Below are positions 43,676 to 52,034 of a stretch of 64,000 nucleotides of DNA, one piece after another. The notes below the pieces were generated by a model. It was not told the DNA's origin and did no database searches. It worked only from the letters and a program-made list of their open reading frames with translations. This DNA comes from Mobiluncus porci (GTDB lineage: Bacteria > Actinomycetota > Actinomycetes > Actinomycetales > Actinomycetaceae). The translations under genes were made by a program, and so were the position numbers. The DNA is taken from the NCBI RefSeq assembly GCF_009695935.1, contig NZ_VUMY01000003.1, forward strand, positions 110,549-174,548, read 5' to 3'. Numbering within the stretch: the first letter of the stretch is position 1; every line of letters starts with the position of its first letter.

Positions 43676-46465
43676 TTGGATGAGTTGATTGATACGGAGA
43701 ATTTGAAGGATTTAACCGAACCGAACTCAGCAAGTGGGTCGCAAGGTCCGCGCGGTTCGGGTGGCCAGAGTGGGCCGAGTGAGCCAGGCGAGCTAGGTGC
43801 GCCTGAGCGCCAAAACAATTTTCTCCAAGTTCCGCCCCGAGAACTCCCCGAAGTAACCCTGCGGGTAACGGGGATGACTTGCGCGTCTTGCGTGGTGCGG
43901 GTGGAAAAGAAGCTCAACAAGTTAGACGGCGTCGAGGCGAGCGTGAATCTTCCGCTCGAGACGGCGACCGTTACTTTGTCGCGCGAGGTTCCGGTAGAAG
44001 ACCTCATCGGGGCAGTGGAGAAGGCCGGCTATGGCGCGAGTTTGCTTGAAGGGAGCGGAGCCGGTGGCTCGGATTTGAGCGGAACCGGCGGGTCGAACCT
44101 CTTTGGCGTAATGACCGAAGGGAATGTAGCCAAAAGGGTGCGACCCAACGGAGTAGCGAATTCAACCGATACGGCTACGCCGTTGGGGTCAGACCCTTCT
44201 GGCTCCGCTCGCAGGCTCGCTACGCCAGAGAGGTCTGACCCGTCGGCTTCGCGAAGGTCTGACCCGCCGGCTTCGCCTGAGAGCCACGATCCCGCACTAG
44301 ACACGACGGTAGCAAGACGCCGCGACCTTGGGAAACGCCTCGCAGTAGCGGTTATCTTCGGCCTTCCGGTGATGGCGATTTCAATGGTTCCCGCGCTGCA
44401 ATTTGCTGGCTGGCAATGGGCCGTCGGCGTGTTGTCGCTACCGGTCGTGGTGTGGGCCGCGTGGCCGTTCCACCGCGCCGCCTTCCACGCGGCTCGAGGT
44501 AGAGCCACCACAATGGACACGCTAGTTTCCCTCGGCGTCCTCATCGCGACGCTCTACTCCTGGTGGGCGCTGGTTTTCACCTCTGCCGGAGATTTAGGCA
44601 TGACTATGAACATGTCCCTAAATCCGCTCGCGGCAGCGCATGGAGATTCCCCCACGCATGGGGAAATCTATTTCGAAACCGCCGCGATGATTACAGTGTT
44701 TTTGCTGACCGGTCGGTATTTGGAGGCTCGGGCCAAGTCCTCTGCGACTTCTGCTTTGCGGGCGCTGCTGGATCTCGGCGCGAAAACCGCGACCCGTCTT
44801 GAACGCGGCCCGAAAGGCGAATGGGTCGAAACCACGGTTGACGTGGGTGAACTTGTGGTCGGAGACCGGTTTCGGATCCGCCCGGGCGAGAAGATTGCCA
44901 CCGATGGGCGCGTCCTTGACGGTGCATCCAGCGTGGACGAATCCATGCTGACCGGGGAGCCAGTTCCAGTCGAAAAAACAGTGGGCGACTTAGTGACCGG
45001 CGCTACCACGAACGTGGAAGGGACGCTCGTCGTCGAAGCAACGCGGGTCGGGGCGGAGACGAAACTTGCGCAGATTACCCGTCTCGTCACCCGCGCCCAG
45101 ACCGGAAAAGCGCCGGTGGCGCGGCTAGCCGATCGGGTTTCAGCGGTTTTCGTTCCGGTCGTAATCACGTTAGCAATCATCACTTTTGGGGTTTGGCTGA
45201 TTCTCGGCCAGCCCTTTGTGGCCGCCTTCACCGCAGGAGTTTCCGTTCTCGTCATCGCCTGCCCTTGCGCACTCGGCCTCGCGACGCCGACATCGCTCTT
45301 GGTGGGCTCAACCCGAGCTTCCCGCGCGGGCATTTTGTTGAAGGGGCCGCAGGTGCTGGAGGAAACCCGCGGGGTTGACACCATCGTCTTGGACAAGACC
45401 GGAACTCTCACGACCGGCATCATGACGCTCGAGAGCGTCATGGTTGCTGGCGAGTTCGACAAAGGGCGGGCCCGGGGGGTCGCTGCCGCGCTCGAAGCGG
45501 GATCGGAACACCCAATAGCCAAGGCAATCGTGGGCGAAAGCGCGGTAACCCCAGCCAGCGACTTTATAGCGCTGCCTGGCAAAGGTGCGACGGGGAGTGT
45601 TGATGGCGAAAAGTGGGCAATTGGGAAGCCCGCTTGGATTAAGGGCGAGCTGGGGGCGAGCGTGCCGCCGGAGATTTCCGAAGCGCTTGAAGAGACCGCC
45701 GCACAGGGGAAGACGGCAGTTTTGCTAGCGTCAACGGAGCAATCGGGGACGAATAATCGCCTAGCCAGCAGGGTTAATTCGGCTACGCCGTTTGGGTCAG
45801 ACCCTTCTGGCTGCGTTGCTGGTGCAACTTCGCCAGAGAGGTCTGACCCGTCGGCTTCGCCAGAGAGATCTGACCCGCCGGCTTCGCCAGAGAGGTCTGA
45901 CCCGTCGGCTTCGGCTGTTGCGGTGTTTGTCCTGAGCGATGCACCGAAACCCGAGGCCAAGGAGGTCGTTGCCGAGCTGAAAAACGCTGGAATCGAGCCG
46001 GTGTTGTTGACCGGTGACGGTTCCGCTCCGGCTAGACGCGTGGCCCAGGAGATCGGCATCGACAAGGTCATCGCCGAGGTCGCTCCGGAGGGCAAGGTTG
46101 CGACCATCCGTGACCTGCAAGATGAGGGCAAAACTGTGGCCATGGTAGGCGACGGAGTCAACGACGCGGCGGCTTTGGCGGCGTCCGATCTCGGAATCGC
46201 GCTCGCCACGGGAACCGATGTGGCGGTCTCGGCGGCGGACATCACCTTGGTGAATCCTAGCCTCGAGGCCATTCCGCAGGCCATCAGGATTTCCCGCGCC
46301 ACTTTGCGAAACATCAAACAGAATCTGGGCTGGGCTTTCGGCTACAACATCATCGCCATTCCTTTGGCGGCTGCGGGGGCGTTGAACCCCATGCTGGCCG
46401 GGGCTTTTATGGCGGCGAGCTCCGTTATCGTCGTCACGAACTCGCTGCGCCTTCGCCGGGATTGA
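43676..46465 (+). CDS. copA: Copper-exporting P1B ATPase with inserted repeat peptides
   Basis: Membrane pump exporting Cu(I). A 55-residue disordered start leads to an HMA domain ([17 protein letters not shown], CxxC near 68-71). The eight-helix core has [10 protein letters not shown] in the sixth helix, [10 protein letters not shown] in the actuator domain, phosphorylation site DKTGT near residue 573, SEHPIAKAI and [16 protein letters not shown]. At 929 residues it is well over the usual 750-800. The excess is two low-complexity insertions at about residues 130-210 and 700-748, each built on the palindromic repeat (TPERSDP motif). Start TTG at 43676 lacks a clear binding site. Confidence 0.93.
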   Translation: MDELIDTENLKDLTEPNSASGSQGPRGSGGQSGPSEPGELGAPERQNNFLQVPPRELPEVTLRVTGMTCASCVVRVEKKLNKLDGVEASVNLPLETATVTLSREVPVEDLIGAVEKAGYGASLLEGSGAGGSDLSGTGGSNLFGVMTEGNVAKRVRPNGVANSTDTATPLGSDPSGSARRLATPERSDPSASRRSDPPASPESHDPALDTTVARRRDLGKRLAVAVIFGLPVMAISMVPALQFAGWQWAVGVLSLPVVVWAAWPFHRAAFHAARGRATTMDTLVSLGVLIATLYSWWALVFTSAGDLGMTMNMSLNPLAAAHGDSPTHGEIYFETAAMITVFLLTGRYLEARAKSSATSALRALLDLGAKTATRLERGPKGEWVETTVDVGELVVGDRFRIRPGEKIATDGRVLDGASSVDESMLTGEPVPVEKTVGDLVTGATTNVEGTLVVEATRVGAETKLAQITRLVTRAQTGKAPVARLADRVSAVFVPVVITLAIITFGVWLILGQPFVAAFTAGVSVLVIACPCALGLATPTSLLVGSTRASRAGILLKGPQVLEETRGVDTIVLDKTGTLTTGIMTLESVMVAGEFDKGRARGVAAALEAGSEHPIAKAIVGESAVTPASDFIALPGKGATGSVDGEKWAIGKPAWIKGELGASVPPEISEALEETAAQGKTAVLLASTEQSGTNNRLASRVNSATPFGSDPSGCVAGATSPERSDPSASPERSDPPASPERSDPSASAVAVFVLSDAPKPEAKEVVAELKNAGIEPVLLTGDGSAPARRVAQEIGIDKVIAEVAPEGKVATIRDLQDEGKTVAMVGDGVNDAAALAASDLGIALATGTDVAVSAADITLVNPSLEAIPQAIRISRATLRNIKQNLGWAFGYNIIAIPLAAAGALNPMLAGAFMAASSVIVVTNSLRLRRD
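44171..44280 (+). repeat. In-frame palindromic coding repeat, copA copy 1
   Basis: Starts ACGGCTACGCCGTTGG. GGGTCAGACC (44186-44195) pairs with GGTCTGACCC (44232-44241), with TTCTGGC and GCCAGAG extending the stem. A second partial unit AGGTCTGACCCGCCGGCTTC follows. It encodes the linker between the HMA domain and the first membrane helix. Confidence 0.85.
45779..45915 (+). repeat. In-frame palindromic coding repeat, copA copy 2
   Basis: Shares GGCTACGCCG and GGGTCAGACCCTTCTGGCT with copy 1. The stem is GGGTCAGACC (45794-45803) and GGTCTGACCC (45840-45849). It then runs into tandem 27-base units encoding [13 protein letters not shown] 9-residue repeats. It lies in the ATP-binding domain. Confidence 0.85.
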
Positions 46466-46476
46466 GGGGGATATGC

Positions 46477-46606
46477 GTGCACGAGTGTACGGTGAACCAA
46501 CCCGAACCTGAATTAGCGAAGAAGACAGAAAACTGTTTCCCCAGTTCAGAGGGTGTTGTTGTTTTGTTAGGCTCGCTAAACGGTTTTTCAATGTTCATTC
46601 GTGCAC
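46477..46606. repeat. MITE-like element, copy 2
   Basis: Ends GTGCACGAGTGTACGG (46477-46492) and TTCATTCGTGCAC (46594-46606), matching the ends of the element at 35385-35515 with a few substitutions; the interior is unrelated. It lies between convergent copA and the amino acid permease. Confidence 0.6.
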
Positions 46607-46628
46607 GTCTTTTTGAATCTTTTCCTCG

Positions 46629-48155
46629 CTAGATTTGCAAGGTCAGAGGCGCCGGATCCGGAAGTTTCCGCACCCGTGACAGAACGAAATAGGATGCCAC
46701 CAGGGCAATCAGGTAGGGAATTCCCGCGATCCAAGCCACTGCCATGCCGGTCAAAGGTAGCGCCAGGAAGACCGCTACCGAGGCCACAATCACGACCCAG
46801 TTCACGACCGGGTAGCCCCACAGTTTCGCGGGAGGCCTCTCGGAGGTCAAGGCATCGTAGTGGCGGCGGAACTTTAGGTGCGTGAGCATGATGATGACCC
46901 AGGTCACCAAGATGCCAACGGTGGCGCAGCCGTAGAGATACATGAACGCCTGCGAGGGACTCACAATCGCCAGCACGGATGCCAACACGAAACACAGGGT
47001 GGCGAGCGCCACTGCCCCGCGCGGGGCCCCGTTCTCTCCGGTGCGCGCCGCGAAAGCCGGTGCCATCTTGTCGAGAGCCAGCGAGTGAATCATGCGCGAG
47101 CCCGAATAGAGGCAGCCGTTTGCCGAGGAGAGCGCAGCGATAAGCAGGATTGCGTTCATGACGTGACCTGCTGCCGGAATTCCGACCATGTCCATCACCT
47201 TCACGAAAGGCGAAGCCTCGGCGTGACCGGAGGCCGCGACCGTGGCGCGCCAATCCTGGAGCGCGAGGATGACGCCGATAGCGAGGATGTAGAAGAACAC
47301 CAGGCGCCAAATCATGGTGCGGGCCGCGCGCGGAATTCCCTCGCGCGGGTTTTCGGATTCGGCCGCAGCAATCGAAACATTTTCAATCCCGCCGAAACTG
47401 AACACAGCCATGCAGGTTGCGAGGAGAATTCCTGCCAGCCCGAAAGGCGCGAAACCGCCGTTTTCAACGAGGTTTCCAAAACCGACCGGTCCGGAATGGG
47501 CGGGCCAACCGAAGAGCAGAATCGACAATCCCATCAGGATGAAGACCACGATTGCCGTGACTTTAAACATGGAGAACCAGTATTCTGCAACCCCGTACAA
47601 ACGCACGGTCGCGAGGTTCAAAGCCGCTATGAACAGCGAACATAGCACGGTTCCGAGACCGATAGGGAGCCCGGGAAACCAGTGTTGGAGGTAGGTTGCG
47701 GCGGCAGTGACTTCGGCACCAACGGCAACGAGCATTTCGATGGCGAGATTCCACCTCGCCACGTAGCCTCCACCTTTGCCGAGGAAAACCGCAGCTACTG
47801 CCCCATGACCTCCAGGGATGGGATACACCGAGACAATCTCGGCCAGTGCCCATACGACTGCCAATGCCAGCATTCCCGCGAGGAAATAGGACACGATGGT
47901 TCCGGGGCCGGCAAAAGAAATTGTCGATCCGGAACCGAGGAACAGCCCCGTTCCGAGCGCACCTGACAGGCCAATCATGGCGATTTGTGCGCTGGAAAGA
48001 CGGCGTTTCAACTCGGTATGCGGGGCAGCGTCCGCGAGGGGCTTTAGTCCGGTTGACCGCGCGGAATCTCTAATGGTAGGGGATTCCGCAGTGGCAGCCG
48101 CAGCCGGCGAAGTCGCTTGGGGGTTCGAATTCTTCTCATTATCGGTTTCGCTCAC
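46629..48155 (-). CDS. Amino acid permease (APC superfamily, AAT type)
   Basis: 508 residues, about 12 membrane helices after a 60-residue hydrophilic start. LKRRLSSAQIAMIGLSGALGTGLFLGSG is the conserved first helix, and VFSFGGIENVSIAAAESENPREGIPRA with a Glu in helix 8-loop is typical of AroP/GABA-permease relatives. It imports an amino acid with a proton; the substrate is unknown. No operon partner is visible. Confidence 0.88.
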   Translation of the reverse strand: MSETDNEKNSNPQATSPAAAATAESPTIRDSARSTGLKPLADAAPHTELKRRLSSAQIAMIGLSGALGTGLFLGSGSTISFAGPGTIVSYFLAGMLALAVVWALAEIVSVYPIPGGHGAVAAVFLGKGGGYVARWNLAIEMLVAVGAEVTAAATYLQHWFPGLPIGLGTVLCSLFIAALNLATVRLYGVAEYWFSMFKVTAIVVFILMGLSILLFGWPAHSGPVGFGNLVENGGFAPFGLAGILLATCMAVFSFGGIENVSIAAAESENPREGIPRAARTMIWRLVFFYILAIGVILALQDWRATVAASGHAEASPFVKVMDMVGIPAAGHVMNAILLIAALSSANGCLYSGSRMIHSLALDKMAPAFAARTGENGAPRGAVALATLCFVLASVLAIVSPSQAFMYLYGCATVGILVTWVIIMLTHLKFRRHYDALTSERPPAKLWGYPVVNWVVIVASVAVFLALPLTGMAVAWIAGIPYLIALVASYFVLSRVRKLPDPAPLTLQI

Positions 48156-48334
48156 AAACCCTCATTATCGCATGAGTCGACACCTGGAAAAATTTCACCT
48201 CCTTTGAAGTTTTCTCAAGTCAGCAAGGGCTTACCCAAGACCTGCTGACCCTAGATTAGGGAATAATACTCCCCTAGCCCGTTTTGGTGAGAGTTAGGGA
48301 TAGAAATGTATTTTGTGTTATCGGCGGAGCGCCC

Positions 48335-48387
48335 GGGGACGGTTACCGTTTCGCGTAGTGAAAACGGAGCGAAAGGGAACCGTCCCC
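48335..48387. repeat. GGGGAC palindromic element E
   Basis: Perfect 10-bp arms GGGGACGGTT and AACCGTCCCC with a 33-nt loop that contains a second short stem (CGTTT/AAACG). It lies between the permease start and the end of the tad operon, about 100 bases from TCAGCAAGGGC at 48220. Confidence 0.8.
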
Positions 48388-48397
48388 TTTTGTTGCG

Positions 48398-48916
48398 CTA
48401 TCCGGCGAACTCGGGACCAGCCCGAGACGTCGAGCGGGCCTCGCGTACGAGCCCGAAATCAAGGGGTTTCACCACCTCCACGGTGACCATCCACCCACTA
48501 ACTTGACAGGAGGTCACGATTGCCTGGTTTTTGGACGCGTACTCGCGAGCTTTGCCGCAGCCACTGCCCCCTGCCAGCAAGTCGGTTGCCCCCGCAATCG
48601 CGGCAAGATCTGAGGCGGAGTGAGCCGCCGCCGAGCCAGCCGCAGCCACCCCGACTTGGGCCACCCCGAGAATCAGGGACAGCCCCAGGAGGATGAGCCC
48701 AACCGCCATTACCGTTCCCGACCCGCGCTCCTCTCCGAAGTGTTCCCTCCAGGAGAATTCTTCGCGGTCAAAACCGAGGAGTGGCCTTCTGGTTCGAGAC
48801 ACGGTCGGGCGGAAGCGGACGTCACCGCAGAATCTCACGTCTCCGCAGCTTCGAGAATCCCGCAGTCGCCGACCGGAAAATCCGCGCGAATCTCGCAGTT
48901 CACCGAGGGTCTTCAT
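48398..48916 (-). CDS. TadE/Rv3654c-like pilus-assembly protein
   Basis: Last gene of the tad operon. After RGSGTVMAVGLILLGLSLILGVAQVG, a pseudopilin-like single helix preceded by a basic/acidic cut region, comes ASDLAAIAGATDLLAGGSGCG, characteristic of Rv3654c-type proteins of the actinobacterial tad locus. The first 60 residues are Arg/Ser-rich with an internal repeat (CGDVRF) and may not be translated; the true start may be nearer residue 60. Confidence 0.75.
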   Translation of the reverse strand: MKTLGELRDSRGFSGRRLRDSRSCGDVRFCGDVRFRPTVSRTRRPLLGFDREEFSWREHFGEERGSGTVMAVGLILLGLSLILGVAQVGVAAAGSAAAHSASDLAAIAGATDLLAGGSGCGKAREYASKNQAIVTSCQVSGWMVTVEVVKPLDFGLVREARSTSRAGPEFAG

Positions 48917-48943
48917 GGGGTATCACCGCTTTCATGTGTGTTT

Positions 48944-49357
48944 TCACCAAGAGTCCTCACGGGGAATCACCGCCTCAGAGTGGGCCTTCATCCCGAGCAG
49001 CCCGAGCATTGCCGGTAAATCGCGGCTTGCGGAGCAACTGACATCTTTTCCGCCGGAACTCACGCTCACCACACCGCCGCGGCCGAGTAAACGCTCGCCA
49101 GCTGCGACTGCTGCACCCGTGTCCTCGCCGATTGCTACCGCCCGACAAGCCGCCCGTGCAGAAGCGCTGACCTGCACTTGCGCCATGCCGGCTGCCCCGG
49201 TCAAGGCCAGGGAGACGAGAACCAAAATCACTGCCGGGAAGGTCAGCGCGAGCTCCGCGGTCACCATGCCAGCCTCCGAACCCAAACGAGTCCGCAAACC
49301 GTCACGGCTCTGCGAAGCGCGCGCCACCTTTCCCGCCCGTGAAGGACGCAAAATCAC
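48944..49357 (-). CDS. TadE-like minor pilin
   Basis: 137 residues. EAGMVTAELALTFPAVILVLVSLALTG is the TadE signature: a Glu five residues after the cut site, then one membrane helix. The rest is Ala/Val-rich with two Cys. It overlaps the pilin stop by four bases. The DNA around 48905-48985 contains a 25-30-base direct duplication (GTCTTCATGGGGTATCACC and GTCCTCACGGGGAATCACC) spanning its C-terminus and the next gene's start. Confidence 0.82.
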   Translation of the reverse strand: MILRPSRAGKVARASQSRDGLRTRLGSEAGMVTAELALTFPAVILVLVSLALTGAAGMAQVQVSASARAACRAVAIGEDTGAAVAAGERLLGRGGVVSVSSGGKDVSCSASRDLPAMLGLLGMKAHSEAVIPREDSW

Positions 49358-49545
49358 ACCTGCAAGGCGGATTCGATAAGGGACTGCAGCGCTTCTTTCA
49401 GTTCCCCGCCCTTCATGATCATGAGCAGCAAACCGGCAAAAGCCGCCGCTGCGAGAGTACCGATCGCGTATTCAGCGGTCGCCATTCCCTCCTCAGCTTT
49501 GAGTTTCCAAGACATCTCCTTGCCGAGTTTCTTGATTTTTTCCAT
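49354..49545 (-). CDS. flp: Flp-type pilin (DUF4244)
   Basis: 63 residues: a short basic leader, processing region AEEGMATAEYAIGTLAAAAFAGLLLMI and a small C-terminal tail. This is the DUF4244 major pilin of actinobacterial tad loci (Rv3656c-like). GAGAAGGAGAAA precedes the start. It should be cut before the Gly or Met by a TadV-like peptidase, which is not in this window. Confidence 0.88.
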   Translation of the reverse strand: MEKIKKLGKEMSWKLKAEEGMATAEYAIGTLAAAAFAGLLLMIMKGGELKEALQSLIESALQV

Positions 49546-49623
49546 GATTTTCTCCTTCTCCTAAATTGTCGAACGGACTTCCCGATCGACCCACCCTTGC
49601 CGGATAGCAAGGGAAGCTTGAAT

Positions 49624-50850
49624 TCATTGCAATAGCCCTTCGATAGTTGAGACCACTACCGGCACAATCCCGAGGGCAAAGAACGCCGGCAGTAAACAAA
49701 TCCCCAACGGCACCACCAGGCGCACCCCGAGCTTCTCTGCGGCATTGACCGCTTCGTGAGTTTCGTGGGCGCGGGTCCGCGAAGCGCCCCGAATCAGCAA
49801 CGGCACCGGTGAAGCCCCCTCCTCCCAAGAGGGCTGCAGAATGGATGCCATTTCGTGCCATTTCGGATTGGCTCCTGCCCACGCCTCCTCCCAAGACGCC
49901 CCCAGGAGCAGCATCCGTGCCACGACACCAAGTTCTGGTTCGTCTGCCGCCTCGCCAACTGCCTCCAGGGTTGCGGTCAAAGACACCCCGTTTTCCTGGC
50001 AGGCAGCGACAATATCCATGGCAAGCGTCGGATCGAGCCCTTTCACCGGAACGCCGGTAGCCCGCCGAATCATCCACATTGACCAGAGATTTCCCACTGC
50101 CATCAAGCCGATTCCCACCGCGAAAATCCCCGAGTTCAATCCCCCGGAAAAGGCCATGGAGAAAACATCCACTCCCACGAAAGACGCCATCAACATGGCT
50201 GCGAGCGGGAGAACCCCCAAGAGCCTCGCGGTGGCTCGCGGCCCGACCTGGGCGGCGTGCCGTTTTGCCGCCGCCTCGAGACTTCCAGAAATTCCGTCAG
50301 CAACCCGCGTCAAAATCTCCGCCAAAGGAGCTCCCACCTCGCCAGAGACGCGGGTGGCGATAATCATGCCGCGCAGAGCCGCCGCGGTGGCTTCTTTATG
50401 CTGGAGGTGGCGAAGGGGATTTGCACTTTGCTCCGCGCCAACGACTGGCAACAGAAGATTTAGTTTTTCGCGCAGGGTTGGCCGCGGATGGGCTGCGAAG
50501 ACTTCTATCTCGGCAAAATCGAGGTCGGGATGAATCCGGCGTAGACTCGCCTCCCAGGAGGACTCGATACTTCCCCCGGCTTCGAGGCGGGTCGCGACCT
50601 CGGCGCAGAGCATCCCCACATCCAGATCTCGCAATTTTGGGCTCCGGACCGAGACTGAGTGCGTCCCATTGCGGCGTCTCCGCCGTTCCCCTCGGGGCCC
50701 TGACTCCTCGCCCAAAAGACCCGAAGCGTCCCCCGTCCTGGCCGCAGGTGCGGAGCTGTTACGGACATTTGCGCCGATGCCAGCCAAAATCCCCGAGCCG
50801 AGGAGCAAGACAACGGCAACAATTAAGCTAATCTCTTGAATCTCTGTCAT
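49624..50850 (-). CDS. TadB-TadC fusion, pilus-assembly platform protein
   Basis: Inner-membrane platform for the TadA ATPase. Residues 80-260 form one type II secretion F-like domain (LCAEVATRLEAGGS, RVSGEVGAPLAEIL, GPRATARLLGVLPL), matching the Rv3658c/TadB type. Residues 270-408 form a second (LDPTLAMDIVAACQENGVSL, AAEKLGVRLVVPLGICLLPA), matching the Rv3657c/TadC type. These are normally two genes; here they are one continuous frame. It shares one base with the tadA stop. Confidence 0.82.
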   Translation of the reverse strand: MTEIQEISLIVAVVLLLGSGILAGIGANVRNSSAPAARTGDASGLLGEESGPRGERRRRRNGTHSVSVRSPKLRDLDVGMLCAEVATRLEAGGSIESSWEASLRRIHPDLDFAEIEVFAAHPRPTLREKLNLLLPVVGAEQSANPLRHLQHKEATAAALRGMIIATRVSGEVGAPLAEILTRVADGISGSLEAAAKRHAAQVGPRATARLLGVLPLAAMLMASFVGVDVFSMAFSGGLNSGIFAVGIGLMAVGNLWSMWMIRRATGVPVKGLDPTLAMDIVAACQENGVSLTATLEAVGEAADEPELGVVARMLLLGASWEEAWAGANPKWHEMASILQPSWEEGASPVPLLIRGASRTRAHETHEAVNAAEKLGVRLVVPLGICLLPAFFALGIVPVVVSTIEGLLQ

Positions 50851-52034
50851 CAGTGGCGCCTCCTCGACTGGCCTGAGGACTCAACAAAATCCCCGAGTCC
50901 GAAGCGAGAAGAGAACTCCGCCCACCCCGGCAGCGTCCGTAGCTTCCCCGCAGGGGAGATCTCCAAGACCGCCTCGGCCGCCAGCTCGCCCGAAGACGAA
51001 CGCACCAAACGCGCCAACTGAACCACCTGGCGGCGCATCCGCCCGCTCGCCGGATCTTTGAACCGCTGCAAGTGCACCACCACCTCGAAGGCAGGCAAAG
51101 ATTGCGCACAAACCGCATCGCGACTCATCCCCGCCAGAGCCCCCAGGGCCTCCAAACGAGCCGGCACTTCCACGGCTGAATTGGCGTGAATCGTGGCCCA
51201 ACCTCCACGGTGTCCCGTGTTCAAAGCCGAGAGCATTTCGCGAACCTCAGCCCCGCGTGCCTCGCCCAGAATGAGCCGGTCGGGTCGCATTCGCATAGCG
51301 GCTTTCACCAGGTCGGAAAGTGACACCCCACCGGCGCCTTGGACATTGTCGCGACGAGCCTGAAGATGAACCACATGGGGATGGTCGGGGCGCAGCTCGG
51401 AGACCTCCTCGATACAAATCAGCCGCTCGTGAGGATTCACCAACCCCAGCAAGCACGCCAAAAGAGTTGTCTTTCCGGTGCCGGTCGCCCCCGTTATGAG
51501 CCCCGACGCTTTTTTCTCCACAAGCCGTTGCAAAACCCCAGCCATCGTCTCGGTCAACATTCCCGAGGCCACGAGTTGACCCAGAGTCATCGCGAGCGGG
51601 GCCGGAACCCGCAGCGAAATCACGGTGCAACTTCCAGACAGCGGCGGTAAAACTGCGTGTAACCTGACTCCGGACGGTATGGTAGCATCCACAATCGGAG
51701 TGGCGTCATCAAGGCGCTGGCGAGCGGAGGCCGCCATCCGCACCGCCACTTGCCGCACTTCCGCAGGAGTCCCGAGGTGGAAATCCGCCACCCGCTCAAG
51801 CCCCTGACCGGCATCGATCCAAGCCTCATCGGGGCCATTGACGAGCACGTCAGTCACCCCCGGCAGAGCCAATAGTGACCCTAGAGACTCATCAATCCCC
51901 TCCAGGGACTGCCGCAGCCCGCGCGCACCCTCGGCTAGCTCCTCTGTGGTCGCGAAGGGCGGAGCCTCTAGCAAGAAAACCTCCTCGGGGGCAGAACCTG
52001 CCGCGACGGCGCGACGCATCTCTAAGACGCTCAT
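50850..52034 (-). CDS. tadA: TadA/CpaF secretion ATPase
   Basis: Hexameric motor of the Flp pilus. Walker A GATGTGKTT, Walker B-type LILGEARGAEV, Asp box ICIEEVSELR and the His box GGWATIHAN are all intact. 394 residues, usual length. The start overlaps the CpaE-like stop by four bases, so the operon is tightly coupled. Confidence 0.93.
   Translation of the reverse strand: MSVLEMRRAVAAGSAPEEVFLLEAPPFATTEELAEGARGLRQSLEGIDESLGSLLALPGVTDVLVNGPDEAWIDAGQGLERVADFHLGTPAEVRQVAVRMAASARQRLDDATPIVDATIPSGVRLHAVLPPLSGSCTVISLRVPAPLAMTLGQLVASGMLTETMAGVLQRLVEKKASGLITGATGTGKTTLLACLLGLVNPHERLICIEEVSELRPDHPHVVHLQARRDNVQGAGGVSLSDLVKAAMRMRPDRLILGEARGAEVREMLSALNTGHRGGWATIHANSAVEVPARLEALGALAGMSRDAVCAQSLPAFEVVVHLQRFKDPASGRMRRQVVQLARLVRSSSGELAAEAVLEISPAGKLRTLPGWAEFSSRFGLGDFVESSGQSRRRH

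Noticed and set aside
44668..46317. 549-codon minus-strand frame opposite copA
   Set aside because: Its Ser/Thr/Ala-rich product is a codon-bias artefact of the antisense strand; CopA motifs are all on plus.
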